A DNA stretch of 64,000 nucleotides from Trachythela sp. YZ-2020 (Eukaryota > Cnidaria > Anthozoa > Malacalcyonacea > Clavulariidae): positions 2,479,501-2,543,500 of the forward strand of contig JADLSH010000145.1 of NCBI GenBank assembly GCA_016169945.1, in the 5' to 3' direction. This document shows, one piece after another, positions 20,448-32,204 of the stretch. Positions within the stretch are counted from its first letter, which is position 1; each line of letters begins with the position of its first letter. A program made the position numbers and the translations under genes. The notes under the pieces were generated by a model. That model saw nothing but the letters and a program-made list of their open reading frames with translations, was not told where the DNA came from and ran no database searches.

Positions 20448-21449
20448 GGACCTGTATAGGAGTTTGTATGCGTTTCATTTAGCACAGGCAATCTCAACTG
20501 TTTTAGGGTAAAATGACCATGGCGGTCAACATGGCATATGTGCGAAAACCTGAATCCGGGACGAAAGTCCTGAAAATGACCCCGCCCTGAAACGGCAGTG
20601 CCGACATAGCTCTAACTTCCGAAAAGCAGAAGGGACAGCCTTTCTGAAGTGCTTATAGTGTTTAGAAGGTTGCTTTTAGGGGTAGTTATTGGAAGGAAAA
20701 ATTTGTCTAAGTATACTATTTTACAGGAAAATGACCATGCACCACCCCAGGTCAACTGCTAATTATCCATGAAATAACTAATATACCTGGCAGAGATTAA
20801 ATTTTCTTATTTCCTAACAAATTTTATCATGGGATGAAAAACTATGCTTAATTTAATATAATTATTGTAGATTTCATAAGGATTGACATTGTTTTGTTTA
20901 AATATAATACATTTTATTCACTTACCCCCCACCAAAACACGATTTCAGCCATATTTTGCCGTCTTGTTTGCTTTTTATCACCGAGTCTCGCAAGTATCAT
21001 CCAATTGTTGTACTTTTACATAATGATAGATGGCTAAAGAAGATTTCAACCAAGTTTCGTCAAGTTTTGAAACAGTGCAGTGTATTTTATCTTCGATATT
21101 GTGTCCTTCGATATTTCGTCAAATAGCGGCCATTGCAATGCCTCGCCGCTTGTCTTCCCGATAAATGCCACTTCTTCGTCTTCATATGTATTTAGATTAC
21201 AGTATCCAAGAGTACTTCATTGTAGAATAGTCCCAATCGAAAAACTAGAGTAGTATAGTCCCACTTGAAAGGAAAAAACCTCCCATAACAAATTTAGGAT
21301 CAGAATCAAAGACACAAGTTTAAAAATAATTTGAAAGTCACGCGCAATCTTCGCGAAAACTCCTCGTGGGCTACTTGACAGGGGGGGCATATTTTCACGA
21401 AACGCTGTTCGCCACCACAGAACCCAGTAAATATATTTTATTTTTTTTG

Positions 21450-21740
21450 AGGTCCGTAACTCAGGTCCGTAACTAAAATAGAGCCTTTTGATTGGCTGAG
21501 TACGAGGTCCGTATCACACCAGTACGGACCTCTCGCAACTTTTCGCGCCAAAACAAACACAGGAGTGAAGAAATAAACACGAAAAAATAAACACGTTATT
21601 TACCGTTCTGGTCGGTCCGTACTGGAAAAATATTTTCCCTCAGTCTCAGAAGCGGCCCTCGACCTTCGGTCTCGGGCCGCTTCTGAGACTTCGGGAAAAT
21701 ATTTTTCCAGTACGGACCTCCCAGCCGGTAAATAACATAT
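21450..21740. mobile_element. Palindromic repeat at the centre of the foldback
   Basis: 'gaggtccgta' and 'tacggacctc' words, plus 'tccagtacggacctc', surround a hairpin in which 'gtctcagaagcggcc' pairs with 'ggccgcttctgagac' around 'ctcgaccttcggtctcg'. The 'tcggtctcgggcc' style resembles the palindrome at 32711-32860. It is followed by a short inverted A/T stretch at 21745-21835. Confidence 0.6.
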
Positions 21741-22667
21741 ATATATTTATTGTATTTTTATGATTTATGAAAAAAAAAAAAATATTTGCGTATTTTCTAT
21801 TGTTTTTATCATAAATCATAAACATACAATAAATATAATATATTTACTGGCCGGGTTCTGTGGTGGCGAACCAGCGTTTCGTGAAAATATCGCCCCCCCT
21901 GTCAAGTAGCCCACGAGGAGTTTTCGCGAAGATTGCGCGTGACTTTCAAATTATTTTTAAACTTGTGTCTTTGATTCTGATCCTAAATTTGTTATGGGAG
22001 GTTTTTTCCTTTCAAGTGGGACTATACTACTCTAGTTTTTCGATTGGGACTATTCTACAATGAAGTACTCTTGGATACTGTAATCTAAATACACTGCACT
22101 GTTTCAAAACTTGACGAAACTTGGTTGAAATCTTCTTTAGCCATCTATCATTATGTAAAAGTACAACAATTGGATGATACTTGCGAGACTCGGCGATAGA
22201 AAGCAAACAAGACGGCAAAATATGGCTGAAATCGTGTTTTGGTGGGGGGTAAGTGAAATAAAATGTATTATATTTAAACAAAACAATGTCAATCCTTATG
22301 AAATCTACAATAATTATATTAAATTAAGCATAGTTTTTCATCCCATGATAAAAATTGTTAGGAAATAAGAAAATTTAATCTCTGCCAGGTATATTAGTTA
22401 TTTCATGGATAATTAGCAGTTGACCTGGGGTGGTGCATGGTCATTTTCTTGTAAAATATTATACTTAGACAAATTTTTCCTTCCAATAACTACCCCTAAA
22501 AGCAACCTTCTAAACACTATAAGCACTTCAGAAAGGCTGTCGCTTTTGCTTTTCGGAAGTTAGAGCTATGTCGGCACTGCCGTTTCAGGGCGGGGTCATT
22601 TTCAGGACTTTCGTCCCGGATTCAGGTTTTCGCACATATGCCATGTTGACCGCCATGGTCATTTTAC

Positions 22668-23262
22668 CAGTGTTGTAAATACTCGTTACTAAAGTAACGC
22701 GTTACTAATTACTAATTACTTTTTGAGTAATTTTTCGGTAATTTGTTACTTTCTGTACGAAAGTAATTTGTAACGTAATTAATTACTTTTTGAAGGTAAC
22801 GAGTAACATTTTTCAAAAGTAATTTTGCGTTACTTCTGTGTACTTCTTATTTTCCAACCTTACAAATTCCGCATTTAGACGATTTCGTCCATGTGTAATA
22901 CAGTTTGTTTCAGTGTTGAAAATCGTTTTATTCCCTTGAATTTCGCTTCAATTGTTTTTACTCGAAGAGGCCTGCGGTGTTACTGATCAGCGATCATAGA
23001 ACATGGGAAATACTTAATGACATTGTATTATTGTGTAGCAGTGCGAAAGCAACATAAAACAATTAAAATAAAAATATCATATCTTATAAATAAAAAGTAA
23101 TCTGAAAGTAATTAGTAATTAATTACTTTTTAAGAAGTAATTAGTAATTTGTAATTGGTTACTTTTGAAAGAAAGTAATTAGTAATTTGTAATAATTACT
23201 TTTTCGGTGAAGTAATTGTAATTTTTACTCACTACTTTTTTTTGGTAATTTTTACAACACTG
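22668..23262. mobile_element. hAT-like MITE inserted in the foldback's right arm
   Basis: 595 bp starting CAGTGTTGTAAATACTCG and ending TTTTTACAACACTG, flanked by the 8-bp duplication CATTTTAC (22660-22667 and 23263-23270). An 8-bp duplication with CAG...CTG ends fits hAT elements. The left arm of the same foldback near 20503-20512 has the empty site. The interior is AT-rich 'gtaattagtaat' sequence, non-coding. Confidence 0.88.
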
Positions 23263-23342
23263 CATTTTACCCTAAAACAGTTGAGATTGCCTGTGCTAAA
23301 TGAAATGCATACAAACTCCTATACAGGTCCTAGACTAATTAG

Positions 23343-24117
23343 TATAAATTTTGGATACGAAATTAAATGAGCTTCCCTGCGTTCTGATTGCATTGTTACT
23401 GCACTAGTAAATCTGACGCATTATTTACTGGCCTGCTAGTAAATAATGCTTTCCAAAAGAATTGTCTGGCAAAGTTGATTTTAAACATTTTTAAACGATG
23501 AAAAAACTCCCAAAAGAAGAACAGAAGTTTAGTGTTTTTCTATAAAAAAGGTAAGACGCCTTTAAATATTTTGTATAAAACTTTTTTTACAATTTATTCA
23601 TCTAAAAACGCCGAAACATTCGTGATACTTTAAGGCTGGCACAACCTGGCTGTGAATATACTTTAAATGTCAATTCACTGTTAAAATTTTATCTTTCATA
23701 CCTATAGGCATTGATCTATTCTTTGTAAAATTTGTTTTATATTCTGTTTTCCTGCAAAGGCTGAAAATAAACAACTTGTCTTTTGGAAAAATTTTCGCAA
23801 AACAAACTTTGTAAGTTGAGCATTTCTCCACATTTTCAACTACAAACGTAGCCAGTCAGCCTGTCCTTGTGTATTATATTCTAAACAGAGATTTAGTAAG
23901 ATAAAAAACTTTGTTGTGTTCTCGAAAAAGGAAACCATTTTTGAAAGTGCGTACGAACAAGAAACACTGCAACACTAAATAAAGCAACCGTGAACCGGCT
24001 GAAAACAACTTAATTTCTGAATTTTTAAACTGATATTTAAATTGTAAGCTGTTGTTTAATTTCGTATGCAAAATTTATATTGAAACAATTGTTCGCCTCA
24101 GGCTCAGTGATTATGGT
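23343..24117. other. Spacer without recognised gene
   Basis: AT-rich, a few short frames, no domain. No repeat that I can place. Confidence 0.4.
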
Positions 24118-24175
24118 GAATATTCGTCCGGAAGTTAGTATCGGGGTAGGCCCTTCGTCCGGAAGTTAGTAGCGG
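24118..24175 (-). ncRNA. Hammerhead-like remnant of a second Penelope-like type
   Basis: The minus strand holds two copies of 'actaacttccggacgaa', the second followed by 'gggcctaccccgatac'. This resembles the core and helix II of the motif at 62342-62381 (CAGACGA / GGGC...GCTC / GAAAC). The GAAA segment is GATAC, so it is surely inactive. It lies just downstream of a GIY-YIG remnant on the same strand, as expected for an element end. Confidence 0.45.
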
Positions 24176-24254
24176 GGGTCGGAGGAAACATGTGCTTTTA
24201 TACAAAAGCGATCACGTGATAAAAATTAAACAAATCAGATGGATTTAGTCAAAA

Positions 24255-24549
24255 CAAACTATAAACAAAATATGGAAATCATTTTAACAAAACATATTAA
24301 CATGTAAAGAAAAGCGAATGAGATGTGGTGAGATATAGAATATCTGCTGATGGCAGGCATAAACAGATAAAAGTAAAATGTAAGAGAAACGCTCATTGAT
24401 ACCGTGAGGATGAATGGTGCTAAGTTGGGAAATGAGACGCATTTCCGTCTTTTACGGACATCATTGCTGCCTGTAATCAGAGTTCGAATTTTCATATCTG
24501 CAACACTGTGATTTCCAGTGTTGACATGTTTGGCAACAGGCTCTAGCAT
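24255..24549 (-). pseudogene. GIY-YIG-type retroelement C-terminal remnant
   Basis: The minus strand reads PVAKHVNTGNHSVADMKIRT in one frame, then after a shift EMRLISQLSTIHPHGINERF in another. This is the conserved 'VA.HFN..gHs..dmk ... E..wI.kL.T..P.GlNer' end of GIY-YIG regions in retroelement ORFs. The subfamily differs from the 12-kb fragments. At least one frameshift. Confidence 0.75.
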
Positions 24550-25609
24550 CGTTTTAGCAATCTAGGTATTGAATATGTGAATTGGTCAAAGTGATAAACT
24601 CTCAAGGTTGGCCTAAGGTTTTTAACTGACAGGAGAGGTTGGGTGGAGAAAAATATTTTCTTCTTCATGGTTGGATCAATAGAATATTCAGACAAGGAAA
24701 CGTTTCTCTTCGTCCCTCTCCCTCCATTACGTTTTTTTGTTTTCTAACACCCAAATAATAAGTACAGTGCAGTATTTATGCTTGTAATGCTTGTATGCTA
24801 ATATGCTTTATTGCTTTGGCTTTGAATAAAATATATTGCCTTCTGGTGGCAACAGTTGATTTCTCGCATTCACCCAGGCCTGACTACTTAATTCAACAAT
24901 ATTCTTTATAAAATTAGCTCAAACTTCTGTACTCAGCAACCTAATTTAACTGTCCCTGTCAGAGATAAAACTCTGGACAGGCATTTTATATGCAATGATC
25001 ACTGAATATTTTTTATTGAATTGCAAAATATATATTTTAGTAAACAAAATTCATATTAATTTGAACCCTTCTAGCATAAAACATTAGCAATCATATTTTT
25101 GCTGCTGTGTGAATTAAGTACTGATTTTCATGGTCTTTTGGTCTAATATTATTATTATTATTAATAATTTAATTGTAGGGTATGAGATCTTCCAGTGCCA
25201 ACAGGTGAGAAAATTATCTGAGCATGCGCGAAAATTTCCCGCCAAATGCGCGTGAAATGCGCGTGTATTTTGCGGGACTGAAGAAATGTGTATTTCACAC
25301 AAAACCAAATTAAACAATGTGCTTTATGGTGGCCGATAGCTGCCATTCGATCTTTTGATTTGAATGGCAGAATTTATTGCTTTTACATTTTTTGTTTTAT
25401 ATCTATTTTTTTATTTTTTATGATTCTACTTTATTTTTTAAAAATTAAACAATGCCAATGGCAGTTAAAAACAAAACAGAAAGACCCAATACAGTTCCCA
25501 GCCATGTGGTCGATGACTGCCGTTCATTATCATTATTAGGTAAGCACTTCGTCTTGCAAGGATATAGTGGATCCATGCAGGATTAGAGATTTCGCGCGAA
25601 TTTTCCAAA
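24550..25609. other. Spacer without recognised gene
   Basis: About 1 kb, AT-rich, with an ATT run at 25148-25163. The frames at 25114-25346 and 25288-25539 have no domain. The last 100 bp become GC-richer ('ttcgcgcgaattttccaaaa') before the next ATG and may be its leader. Confidence 0.4.
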
Positions 25610-25990
25610 ATGGCGTACTACAGGAACGACTCTTGGAAGGAAGACTTGAGTCTTAAAAGTGATATGGAGAAATATGTAAAGCAAATGCTTCAACGTAAGG
25701 AGATGCTCAGTTTCTTAGAGAGAGATTACCCGGATTATTCCTGGAGCATTCATTCACTGGATCGCCGACTTCGCTATTTTGACATTTACTATAAAGACAA
25801 AAGTGTCTCAGTTGAGGAGGTAAGAGAAGCTGTAGCAAAAGAACTAGAAGGGCCAGGAAAACTCTTTGGCTACCGCGCTATACATGATTTGAACGTGCCG
25901 AGAGACTTAGTCCACGCAATGATGTACGATCTTGATCACGATGGACTTGAAGGTCTCGGCCTACAAGCCAAGCTAGAGAAAGAAACCGAA
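25610..25990 (+). pseudogene. N-terminal part of an integrase-core-domain protein, truncated
   Basis: Starts at ATG 25610 in good context (ccaaaATGG). Blocks such as SWSIHSLDRRLRYFDIYYKD, SVEEVREAVAKELEGPGKLF and VPRDLVHAMMYDLD match the N-terminal helical region of a widespread invertebrate and fish protein family that continues into an integrase (rve-like) catalytic core. Here GYRAIH runs straight into DLNVPRD, suggesting loss of several residues. The frame then enters a TA repeat and a Penelope-like terminus at about 25990, so the catalytic core is absent. Family assignment rests on memory of the family's pattern. Confidence 0.65.
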
Positions 25991-26130
25991 GAAATATATA
26001 TATATATATGAGCGTGTTTTGGTTCGCGAAATACCAAAGAGTGCTCGATATCATATATAGATAGAGCAAATATATAGTTTTCGCTTACCTCATATCGTAT
26101 CCACTACAGCCTGTTTTACGCAATAATTGA
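25991..26130 (-). mobile_element. Penelope-like terminal fragment
   Basis: After a (TA) run come 'ccaaagagtgctcgatatc', 'gttttcgcttacctc' and 'gtatccactacagcctgttt'. These are the same words as the element ends at 1141-1170 and 12396-12460. The hammerhead region survives only in part (TGTAGTGG and AAAACAGG on the minus strand). Confidence 0.7.
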
Positions 26131-27729
26131 TAATCGCAATGATAAGCAAAAATAGAAAATAATCTCACTCAAATTTCTATTTCAGGCTATTTTTCTATAC
26201 AAAAAGATAATGTGAACATAGTTTGTTCATGATCAAAACCTTGTGGAGCAAAAATCGGGATTTTGCGAAAAAACAAGGAAAAGCTAAATTTTCAACTTAT
26301 CTAGCCGAGAGGCTAAACGATTGTTTGAAGCTTTCTTAATTCAGCAATCAAAGTAATCTTGACATGAAAATTCGCGCTGATACCAAAAACGGCGGCACCG
26401 TTTATCTAATCTGTAGTAATCCCCATAAGTACCTCTGAGAATCGTGCCATGCAGAGATTGCATGTTTTTGCTAATCTTGGTTATTAATTGCATATTTGTC
26501 GAATAATTATAGGCGATATATAGAAGATATTCCAAAAAAATGTATATTTTTGAAATCGTATGAATATCTTGCCCTCTCTCTCTAATTTAATTCATAATAA
26601 TTTCTTGGAAGGAAAACAGCACAGCGAAATTAAAAAAGTAAGATATTTCAGAGTCTCAAAATCAAATATGGTTTAAAATACTGCTAATAGCATATATCTT
26701 TATTGGGAAATAACATCTGTATAGAACGCTCAGGAATTCAATAGCTAAATTTTCTCGTCCCGGTCTCCTTTCTATTTTCCGCCCGAATATAACGCATGCA
26801 CAGACAAAATTCCTGTCTGTTCCGGAGATTATAAAAGAAGAGGGGCAATTGCGGTATAAATTGAGAGTCAAATTGAAGTTGGCTACAATTTTCTTGTCCC
26901 GAATGTAAATCTCGGGTGTATAATAACATCATGCGCCTATTCGGCTTGTGGAAGTGACGTCACAACTCGAAATTGTGTACCATTTCCATAGTATAAATTC
27001 AAACTAATTCAAATGAAATCCAACATGGCGGACATCAATACGTACACCAACTTTCCCAAATAACTCGAGTTCTAGACATGTTAAAACAACAAACTATACA
27101 CCAAAATACTCATTGTTATTCAAGGATTCTAGGAAAATATAGATTGTCTTATAGCTCTCAGTATTTTGCAAGATATAAACGAAAACGAAATCGATGAAAT
27201 CCATGATATGCCACCCAAATTGCCGGTTATATAGCATGACGTACTATTCTCGCGTGACTGCACAAGCCGAATTGGCTGTTTATACTCGAAAGACTGGAAA
27301 TAGTATTGTCCTAAAAAAGAAAATTACAAATGGGTAAACTCAGTATAACTCTTGTCACAAGGAAGATGAGGTGAACTTCTCTTCCTTAGATCTTTATCCG
27401 TTTCCTTAGAGTAAAATTGTCACTTGCTCCCTCATTTACGGCTTACTCCCCTCACTCCTCGGAGTGATTTTTGAATAGCATACTCAAATTGCTCTGGTGC
27501 TGGATTTATTCCGAAACGCACCGTTTATATCGCACATGACCTTGCAGACGTTCCAACTTTAGGTAGCTCGAAATCGGGAGGTTGCCAATTTCACTGTTAA
27601 TTTTTTCAAACCTTTGTATTTTGCCTCTTGAATGTGTTCGGCAATTGGAAATGGGCAAACCCTGCTACCATTTCAGTTCTTGAATAGAGACAAGGTCAAA
27701 CACTTGAAAGGGAATGTGTAAAATGAGTA
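26131..27729. other. Spacer with a dispersed repeat at about 26940-27185
   Basis: No gene. Around 26985-27145 words such as 'aaatgaaatccaacatggcg', 'aactcgagttctagacatgt' and 'acaccaaaatactcattgtt' recur as complements at about 52790-52910. This is an inverted dispersed repeat of unknown family. Low-complexity 'ctctctctct' at 26572-26582. Confidence 0.45.
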
Positions 27730-27732
27730 AGC

Positions 27733-28140
27733 TTGCAGCTGTTATACCAGAATTATTTAGGTATTCTTTTTGGCGTTATTGTTATTACCGAAGCGAGACA
27801 GTGTCAATATTTATTTACGGGCGCAATATGTGACAAGCAATGTTGTGGCATAGAAAACGAAATGCTATGTTTGGAAAGTTGTCAGGGTCATCCATGCATG
27901 TTACAGCCACGAGGACTGCGGCAAAAGCTGTTGCGACGATAGAAGAAAATGTGGTTCTCCAGATTCGACAAATGCGAGCCAATATTGTGGCCAACATTTC
28001 CCATCAACTTTAACTGCCACGATAATTGGCATTGTGGTTTCTGTTTTTTTGTGATTGTTGTAATAGCAGGAACAGTGGTTCTGGTCAGATACTGCCGTCG
28101 TAAAAAAAGCTGCAGCAGGAATTATTATCTTGGTGAATGA
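27733..28140 (+). pseudogene. Small Cys-rich single-pass membrane protein, frameshifted
   Basis: Three overlapping frames together describe a type I membrane protein. The first (from about 27760) reads LGILFGVIVITEA, signal-peptide-like, then CQYLFTGAICDKQCCGIENE and CLESCQGHPC. After a +1 shift near 27900 another frame reads HEDCGKSCCDDRRKCGSPDS and LTATIIGIVVSVF, the start of a TM helix. After a shift in the T7 run near 28046 a third frame reads VIVVIAGTVVLVRYCRRKKS and stops at 28140. The CC-rich ectodomain, TM and basic tail recall Shisa/CYYR-type small proteins, but I cannot assign it. It may be a pseudogene, or the T-run shift may be a sequence error and the first shift an intron. Confidence 0.5.
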
Positions 28141-28559
28141 AAGAGACAATGAATTAGATGAACTCACTTTATGTACTTTCAACCTTATTATATAGCCACT
28201 TTGACAAACGTTTTCTTATAGATCCTGTCAGGATAACTTTAATTCTGTATAATTGTAATATTTTGTATAATTGTAAGAGTTTGTTATCCAAACATTCCCA
28301 AGGGGTAACAGGAAACCCAATTTCCAAGGGGTGGCGATGATCACTGATCAGGAATAAATACGTCCAGGGTTGGTAGGTTTCAGCGCATGCTCGGAACCAA
28401 ATACCATGCAAAAAGTAGCTAAAATCTACCGAAAGAGGCCAAACATCGTTCTGTCAAAAAGAAGCCAAATTCGGTAGATACTAAATTACATTGCCTTAAC
28501 TAAAATTTCAAAGAAATATAAAGAAATACACATACATATTACTTATCTACATTTCTAAA
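28141..28559. other. Spacer, no gene seen
   Basis: AT-rich. 'ttctgtataattgtaatatt' at 28242 is followed by a near repeat. Nothing else. Confidence 0.35.
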
Positions 28560-30990
28560 TACCAAGCAAGGTAGATAGGTAGGTAGGTAGATAATACTTT
28601 ATTTAAAATCAAAATAGAGAACACGCTAGCCCCATCAACTCTAGGCTGGTTTACATAGGGGGCGAAATATTAAAAAGAAAGGTACACTAAATACTAACAC
28701 ACAAACACACATATAATATATGATAACTAGGAAGCATGTCATTATCCAACTATTGACTTAAACGAATGAAGCGACTCGGCCAATTTTGCTTCATTTGGGA
28801 GTTGATTCCAGAGCATAGCGCCGCTATATTTCAAGCTTTTTTTAAGAAATTCTCGTTTCGGCTTCGGAAGTGTAAGATCTGTTGCAGTACTTCGGAGATG
28901 ATAATTAGTTTGATCTATTTCTCTTCTCACGAAGGACCCCCGAAGACCCGGCGCAGTGTGGTCATTAAGTATTTTATACATTAATACTGACTTGGCACCA
29001 GACCGTCTATTTTCAAGTGTGTCCCAAGAAAGCGTGTTAAGAAGATCAGCTGAATGAGTATCATAATTAGCACCCGTTAAGACACTTGCTGCACGAAACT
29101 GAAATCTTTGCAACTTGTCTCTTAGCAACTTACCACAGGTGTCCCACAGGGGGGAACAATAATCAAAGTAGGGCTGCACAAGACTTTTATAAATAGATTC
29201 TAAGGTATGCATTGGAACAAAGGACTTTATACGTTTCATAGCGCCAATAGCTGCACTCGCCTTCTTGCATATAATTTCAATGTGACTGATTAAGATTAAG
29301 ATTAAGACCCAATTAAGATTTTCATCTAATTTCACTCCCAAACACATTTGTGTACCAGTTCGTAATATGGGTTTTGCATTAGCCACAACGGTTTCCTCAC
29401 ACATTATGTTATTAAGATTATACAGGGAGCCAATAAACATCATTTTACATTTAGACGGATGCATCTGCAGCCTATTTTCTTTAAGCCAGTTACAGATATG
29501 AGCAAGTCCGAATTTAACCTTATAACAAGTTCATTGGCATCGTAGGAAGATGAAAAAATTTGAGTATCATCTGCGTACATGCCTGGAGTAGTTGATTTCA
29601 AGCAATCGGGCAAATCATTAATATACAATAGGAATAGCAGTGGTCCCAGTATAGAACCCTGAGGCATTCCACAGGTAATAGTTTTATTGCTAGATAATTC
29701 CCCATTAACATTGCATTGCTGTTCTCTATTTGTTAAATATGACTCAAACCATTTTAGTTCCATGCCAAAAATTCCAAATTGTTCATTCATTTTATTTAGT
29801 AAAATGCGATGGTTTATAGAGTCAAATGCCTTTTTGATATCTAGGAACACAACACCGTTTAACTTGCCATTGTCCATATTTTCTAGCCACTCATCACACA
29901 TTTGGATGAGGGCAGTTACAGTTGAATTCTTCGGACGAAATCCAGATTGAAATTTTGACAATAGAGAATTTTCAGACAAGTAACCATATACCCGACCGAA
30001 AACTTCCTTCTCAAAGGCTTTACTCACCACCGGTAATATAGAAATAGGCCGATAGTTCTCACATTGTCTTCTATCCCCAGATTTAAAAATTGGCGTTATA
30101 CGAGCTCGCTTCCATTCATCTATATATATGCCTGTTGTAAGCGACAGATTGAAGATGAATGTCAACGAGGGTGCAATTATGTCTGCAGATAATTTTAGAA
30201 TTTTAGCAGGAATTTTATCCAAACCTGTTGCTTTGCATGCTTTTTGGCCTCTTAGGGTTGAGGCAACACTATCAACGAATATTGGAGAGAATTTCAAAAA
30301 TGTATCTGAGGATTGATAAATATTATAATTTATGGGCTGATTGTCAACATTACTGCAGGACTCATCTACATGTTCCGCTGCTAGCTTCGGCCCAATACTA
30401 ATAAAATAGTCATTAAATGCATCTGCAATAGATTTACGATTCGAGACTGATGTACCATCAACCAACAGCTCACTCACGTTGTTGGATTTGTCATTTTTCC
30501 CCAATAAAGAATTAATTAATTTCCAGGTCTTTTTAGGATCATTCATTACGGAGCAATCAGTGATTTTGTCATGAAAGTATTTTGATTTTGCATTTCGCAT
30601 TTCAACATTCACTTTATTCCGCAGAAATTGAAAGCTTTCCCAATGTGACTGTGAAGCATGTTTTATTGCATGTTTTTTATGATAGTCTCTGCTACTCATC
30701 ATGTATTTAATTTCCGGAGTAATCCATGGGACAGAGTTCCCCTTTACCCGCTTATGTCGAATCGGTACATGTATATTTAATATCTCATTAAAGAAAGATT
30801 TCCATACCCTCCAGCATTCATTGGGATTATTATATTGTTTAATTACATGCCAAGGCATTGTGGCTAAATCCCCAATAAAATATTCAGCATTGAAATGTTT
30901 ATAGTCTCTAACTTCTTTCACAGTAGGTTTAGATTTTGGAAAGGTGAATTTCCTCACCGCATAAATCAAGCTATGGTATTTATCATGATG
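28560..30990 (-). mobile_element. LINE with nearly complete RT domain, 5' truncated
   Basis: The minus strand from about 30969 to 29440 is open for some 500 codons. Recognised blocks are WKRARITPIFKSGDRRQCEN then YRPISILPVVSKAFEK, FQSGFRPKNSTVTALIQ, GVVFLDIKKAFDSINH (motif A), TCGMPQGSILGPLLFLLYIN (motif B) and TPGMYADDTQIF (YADD). A frameshift near 29500 leads to the second frame (29464-28742) with MHPSKCKMMFIGS, YFDYCSPLWDTCG and LWNQLPNEAKLAESLHSFKS. The endonuclease domain is missing, and the 5' end is lost at about 30985. The 3' UTR runs to about 28570, ending next to a GATA/GTAG microsatellite (28571-28593). Probably CR1/jockey-like. Confidence 0.9.
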
Positions 30991-31309
30991 CAGGCATGCA
31001 AAGCTGGGGTCTTGGACTAGCTAACTTTATATTACTGCTTTTCTCTGTAACGGGCAATGGTGTGTTGGGTTTCTTCGCCATGCCATGATGAACATAATCA
31101 TCTCGCATTAGGGAAAATATAATGCCCAGTATAGGCCGTGAGCTCTTGACTTATAAACCAACCAGTTGGCGTTCATGGGTTAACCAGACTCACAACCCAT
31201 GTCTCTTGTTAGCCCATTAAGTCCTAAATGTGCACTATTTTATTTCACTCTATCTAATGCCAGATGATCTTACTTGTCGTGTAGTGTAAAAGACTTCTAT
31301 ACAGAAAAC
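30991..31309. other. Spacer, no gene seen
   Basis: About 0.3 kb upstream of the LINE truncation point. No frame of note. Confidence 0.35.
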
Positions 31310-31610
31310 ACATGCTGTATATTGTATACTATGCGGTGACTGTGAGAAAGAGTTTCTGGGTCAGTCTAGGCGCCAATTTGGCATCAAAGAACATCAAAAG
31401 GCCGTTTCAACTTTAAACAAGGAGGTTTGGAAACCAAGCATGCGATCGCGTGGGGAAACTCTGAAGTGTCACAACTAATCGCTATGGCCAAAGACGTTGC
31501 CTAGAAGCGTGGCATGTAACCATGAAGCATCATGCTTTGAATCGAGAAAACGGTGTACAACCAAAATTTTTGAAACCGTTAAAGACATAAACAAATAAAA
31601 CTTGACAACT
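31310..31610 (+). pseudogene. GIY-YIG-type retroelement remnant
   Basis: Near 31326 the plus strand reads LCGDCEKEFLGQSRRQFGIK then EHQKAVSTLNKE, followed by KHAIAWGNSEV. This is the pattern 'C..C...Y.G.T.r.l..R..EH..a....... H...... H.i.W' of GIY-YIG regions in retroelement ORFs. Later blocks (EAWHVTMKHHALNRENG after shifts) fit too. Stops and shifts throughout. Confidence 0.65.
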
Positions 31611-32204
31611 ACGGCTGGAGTATAATTTGCAGTTTGCACACGTTAATGGTAGGGTCACCCTTTAAGATCATTTTAGTCCTATAATAGTTAATAATTTAAT
31701 AAATTTAATTTCTACAAAACTTTGTACAATGCTTACAATGCATATTTATGTAACAAAATATAAGACTGCGTATCTTTTCATCCTTACTTTACGCACACTG
31801 TATGGATATATAAAATAATTAAAACCCTGCTAATGTCGATGAGTCTATCGACGAGGTGTGATCTGCTTCGCCACATTAGGTTGTATGATTGCAGCAAGAT
31901 TATTTTCCTGGATAAAGAAAATTGTTCTATTAAAAAGGGAAAATATATTATAATAATCGTAGATAAAGTTCTCATATCCGATTGGCAGAAAGCAGTGGAA
32001 TGATACAAAAATCATGTTGGGTGCATGCATTTGCCAAAACTTTATATAATTATGAATATAGGTATATAGAATAATGCTATATTTAAAAGAGATGCGCTAT
32101 AGGCGTACGTTTGCGCTGACCTACAAATGATGAACAACCTGACTGGTAACGAGCCCACCAACTATATGAATATAGCCACTGAATTAAGCATATATTATAC
32201 TTAC
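31611..32204. other. Downstream region of DNAI4, last exon not located
   Basis: The terminal DNAI4 exon should lie somewhere left of 32205, but I cannot identify it by eye. 31830-31880 contains a short hairpin-prone stretch ('gtcgatgagtctatcgacga'). No other gene. Confidence 0.4.

Larger units (their letters stand above)
20444..23342. mobile_element. Long foldback (terminal inverted repeat) element
   Basis: The ends are TAGTCTAGGACCTGTATAGG (20443) and its complement CCTATACAGGTCCTAGACTA (about 23320-23339). The arms run about 20440-21450 and 21835-23340 and remain highly similar, for example 'ttttaggggtagttattgga' near 20670 against its complement near 22480. A smaller palindromic repeat occupies the centre and a hAT-like MITE sits in the right arm. 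No transposase frame, so it is non-autonomous. The target duplication is unclear (TA or ATT). Confidence 0.85.

Noticed and set aside
27949..28140. Independent 63-codon gene
   Set aside because: Its start codons translate the antisense-like shifted frame of the Cys-rich ectodomain; only the TM part is meaningful and belongs to the frameshifted gene.
28742..30969. Functional LINE
   Set aside because: The endonuclease is missing and a frameshift near 29500 splits the ORF.
31000..32204. Terminal DNAI4 exon
   Set aside because: I looked for a phase-0 acceptor followed by a short acidic or Ser-rich tail and stop, but found no convincing match, so none is annotated.
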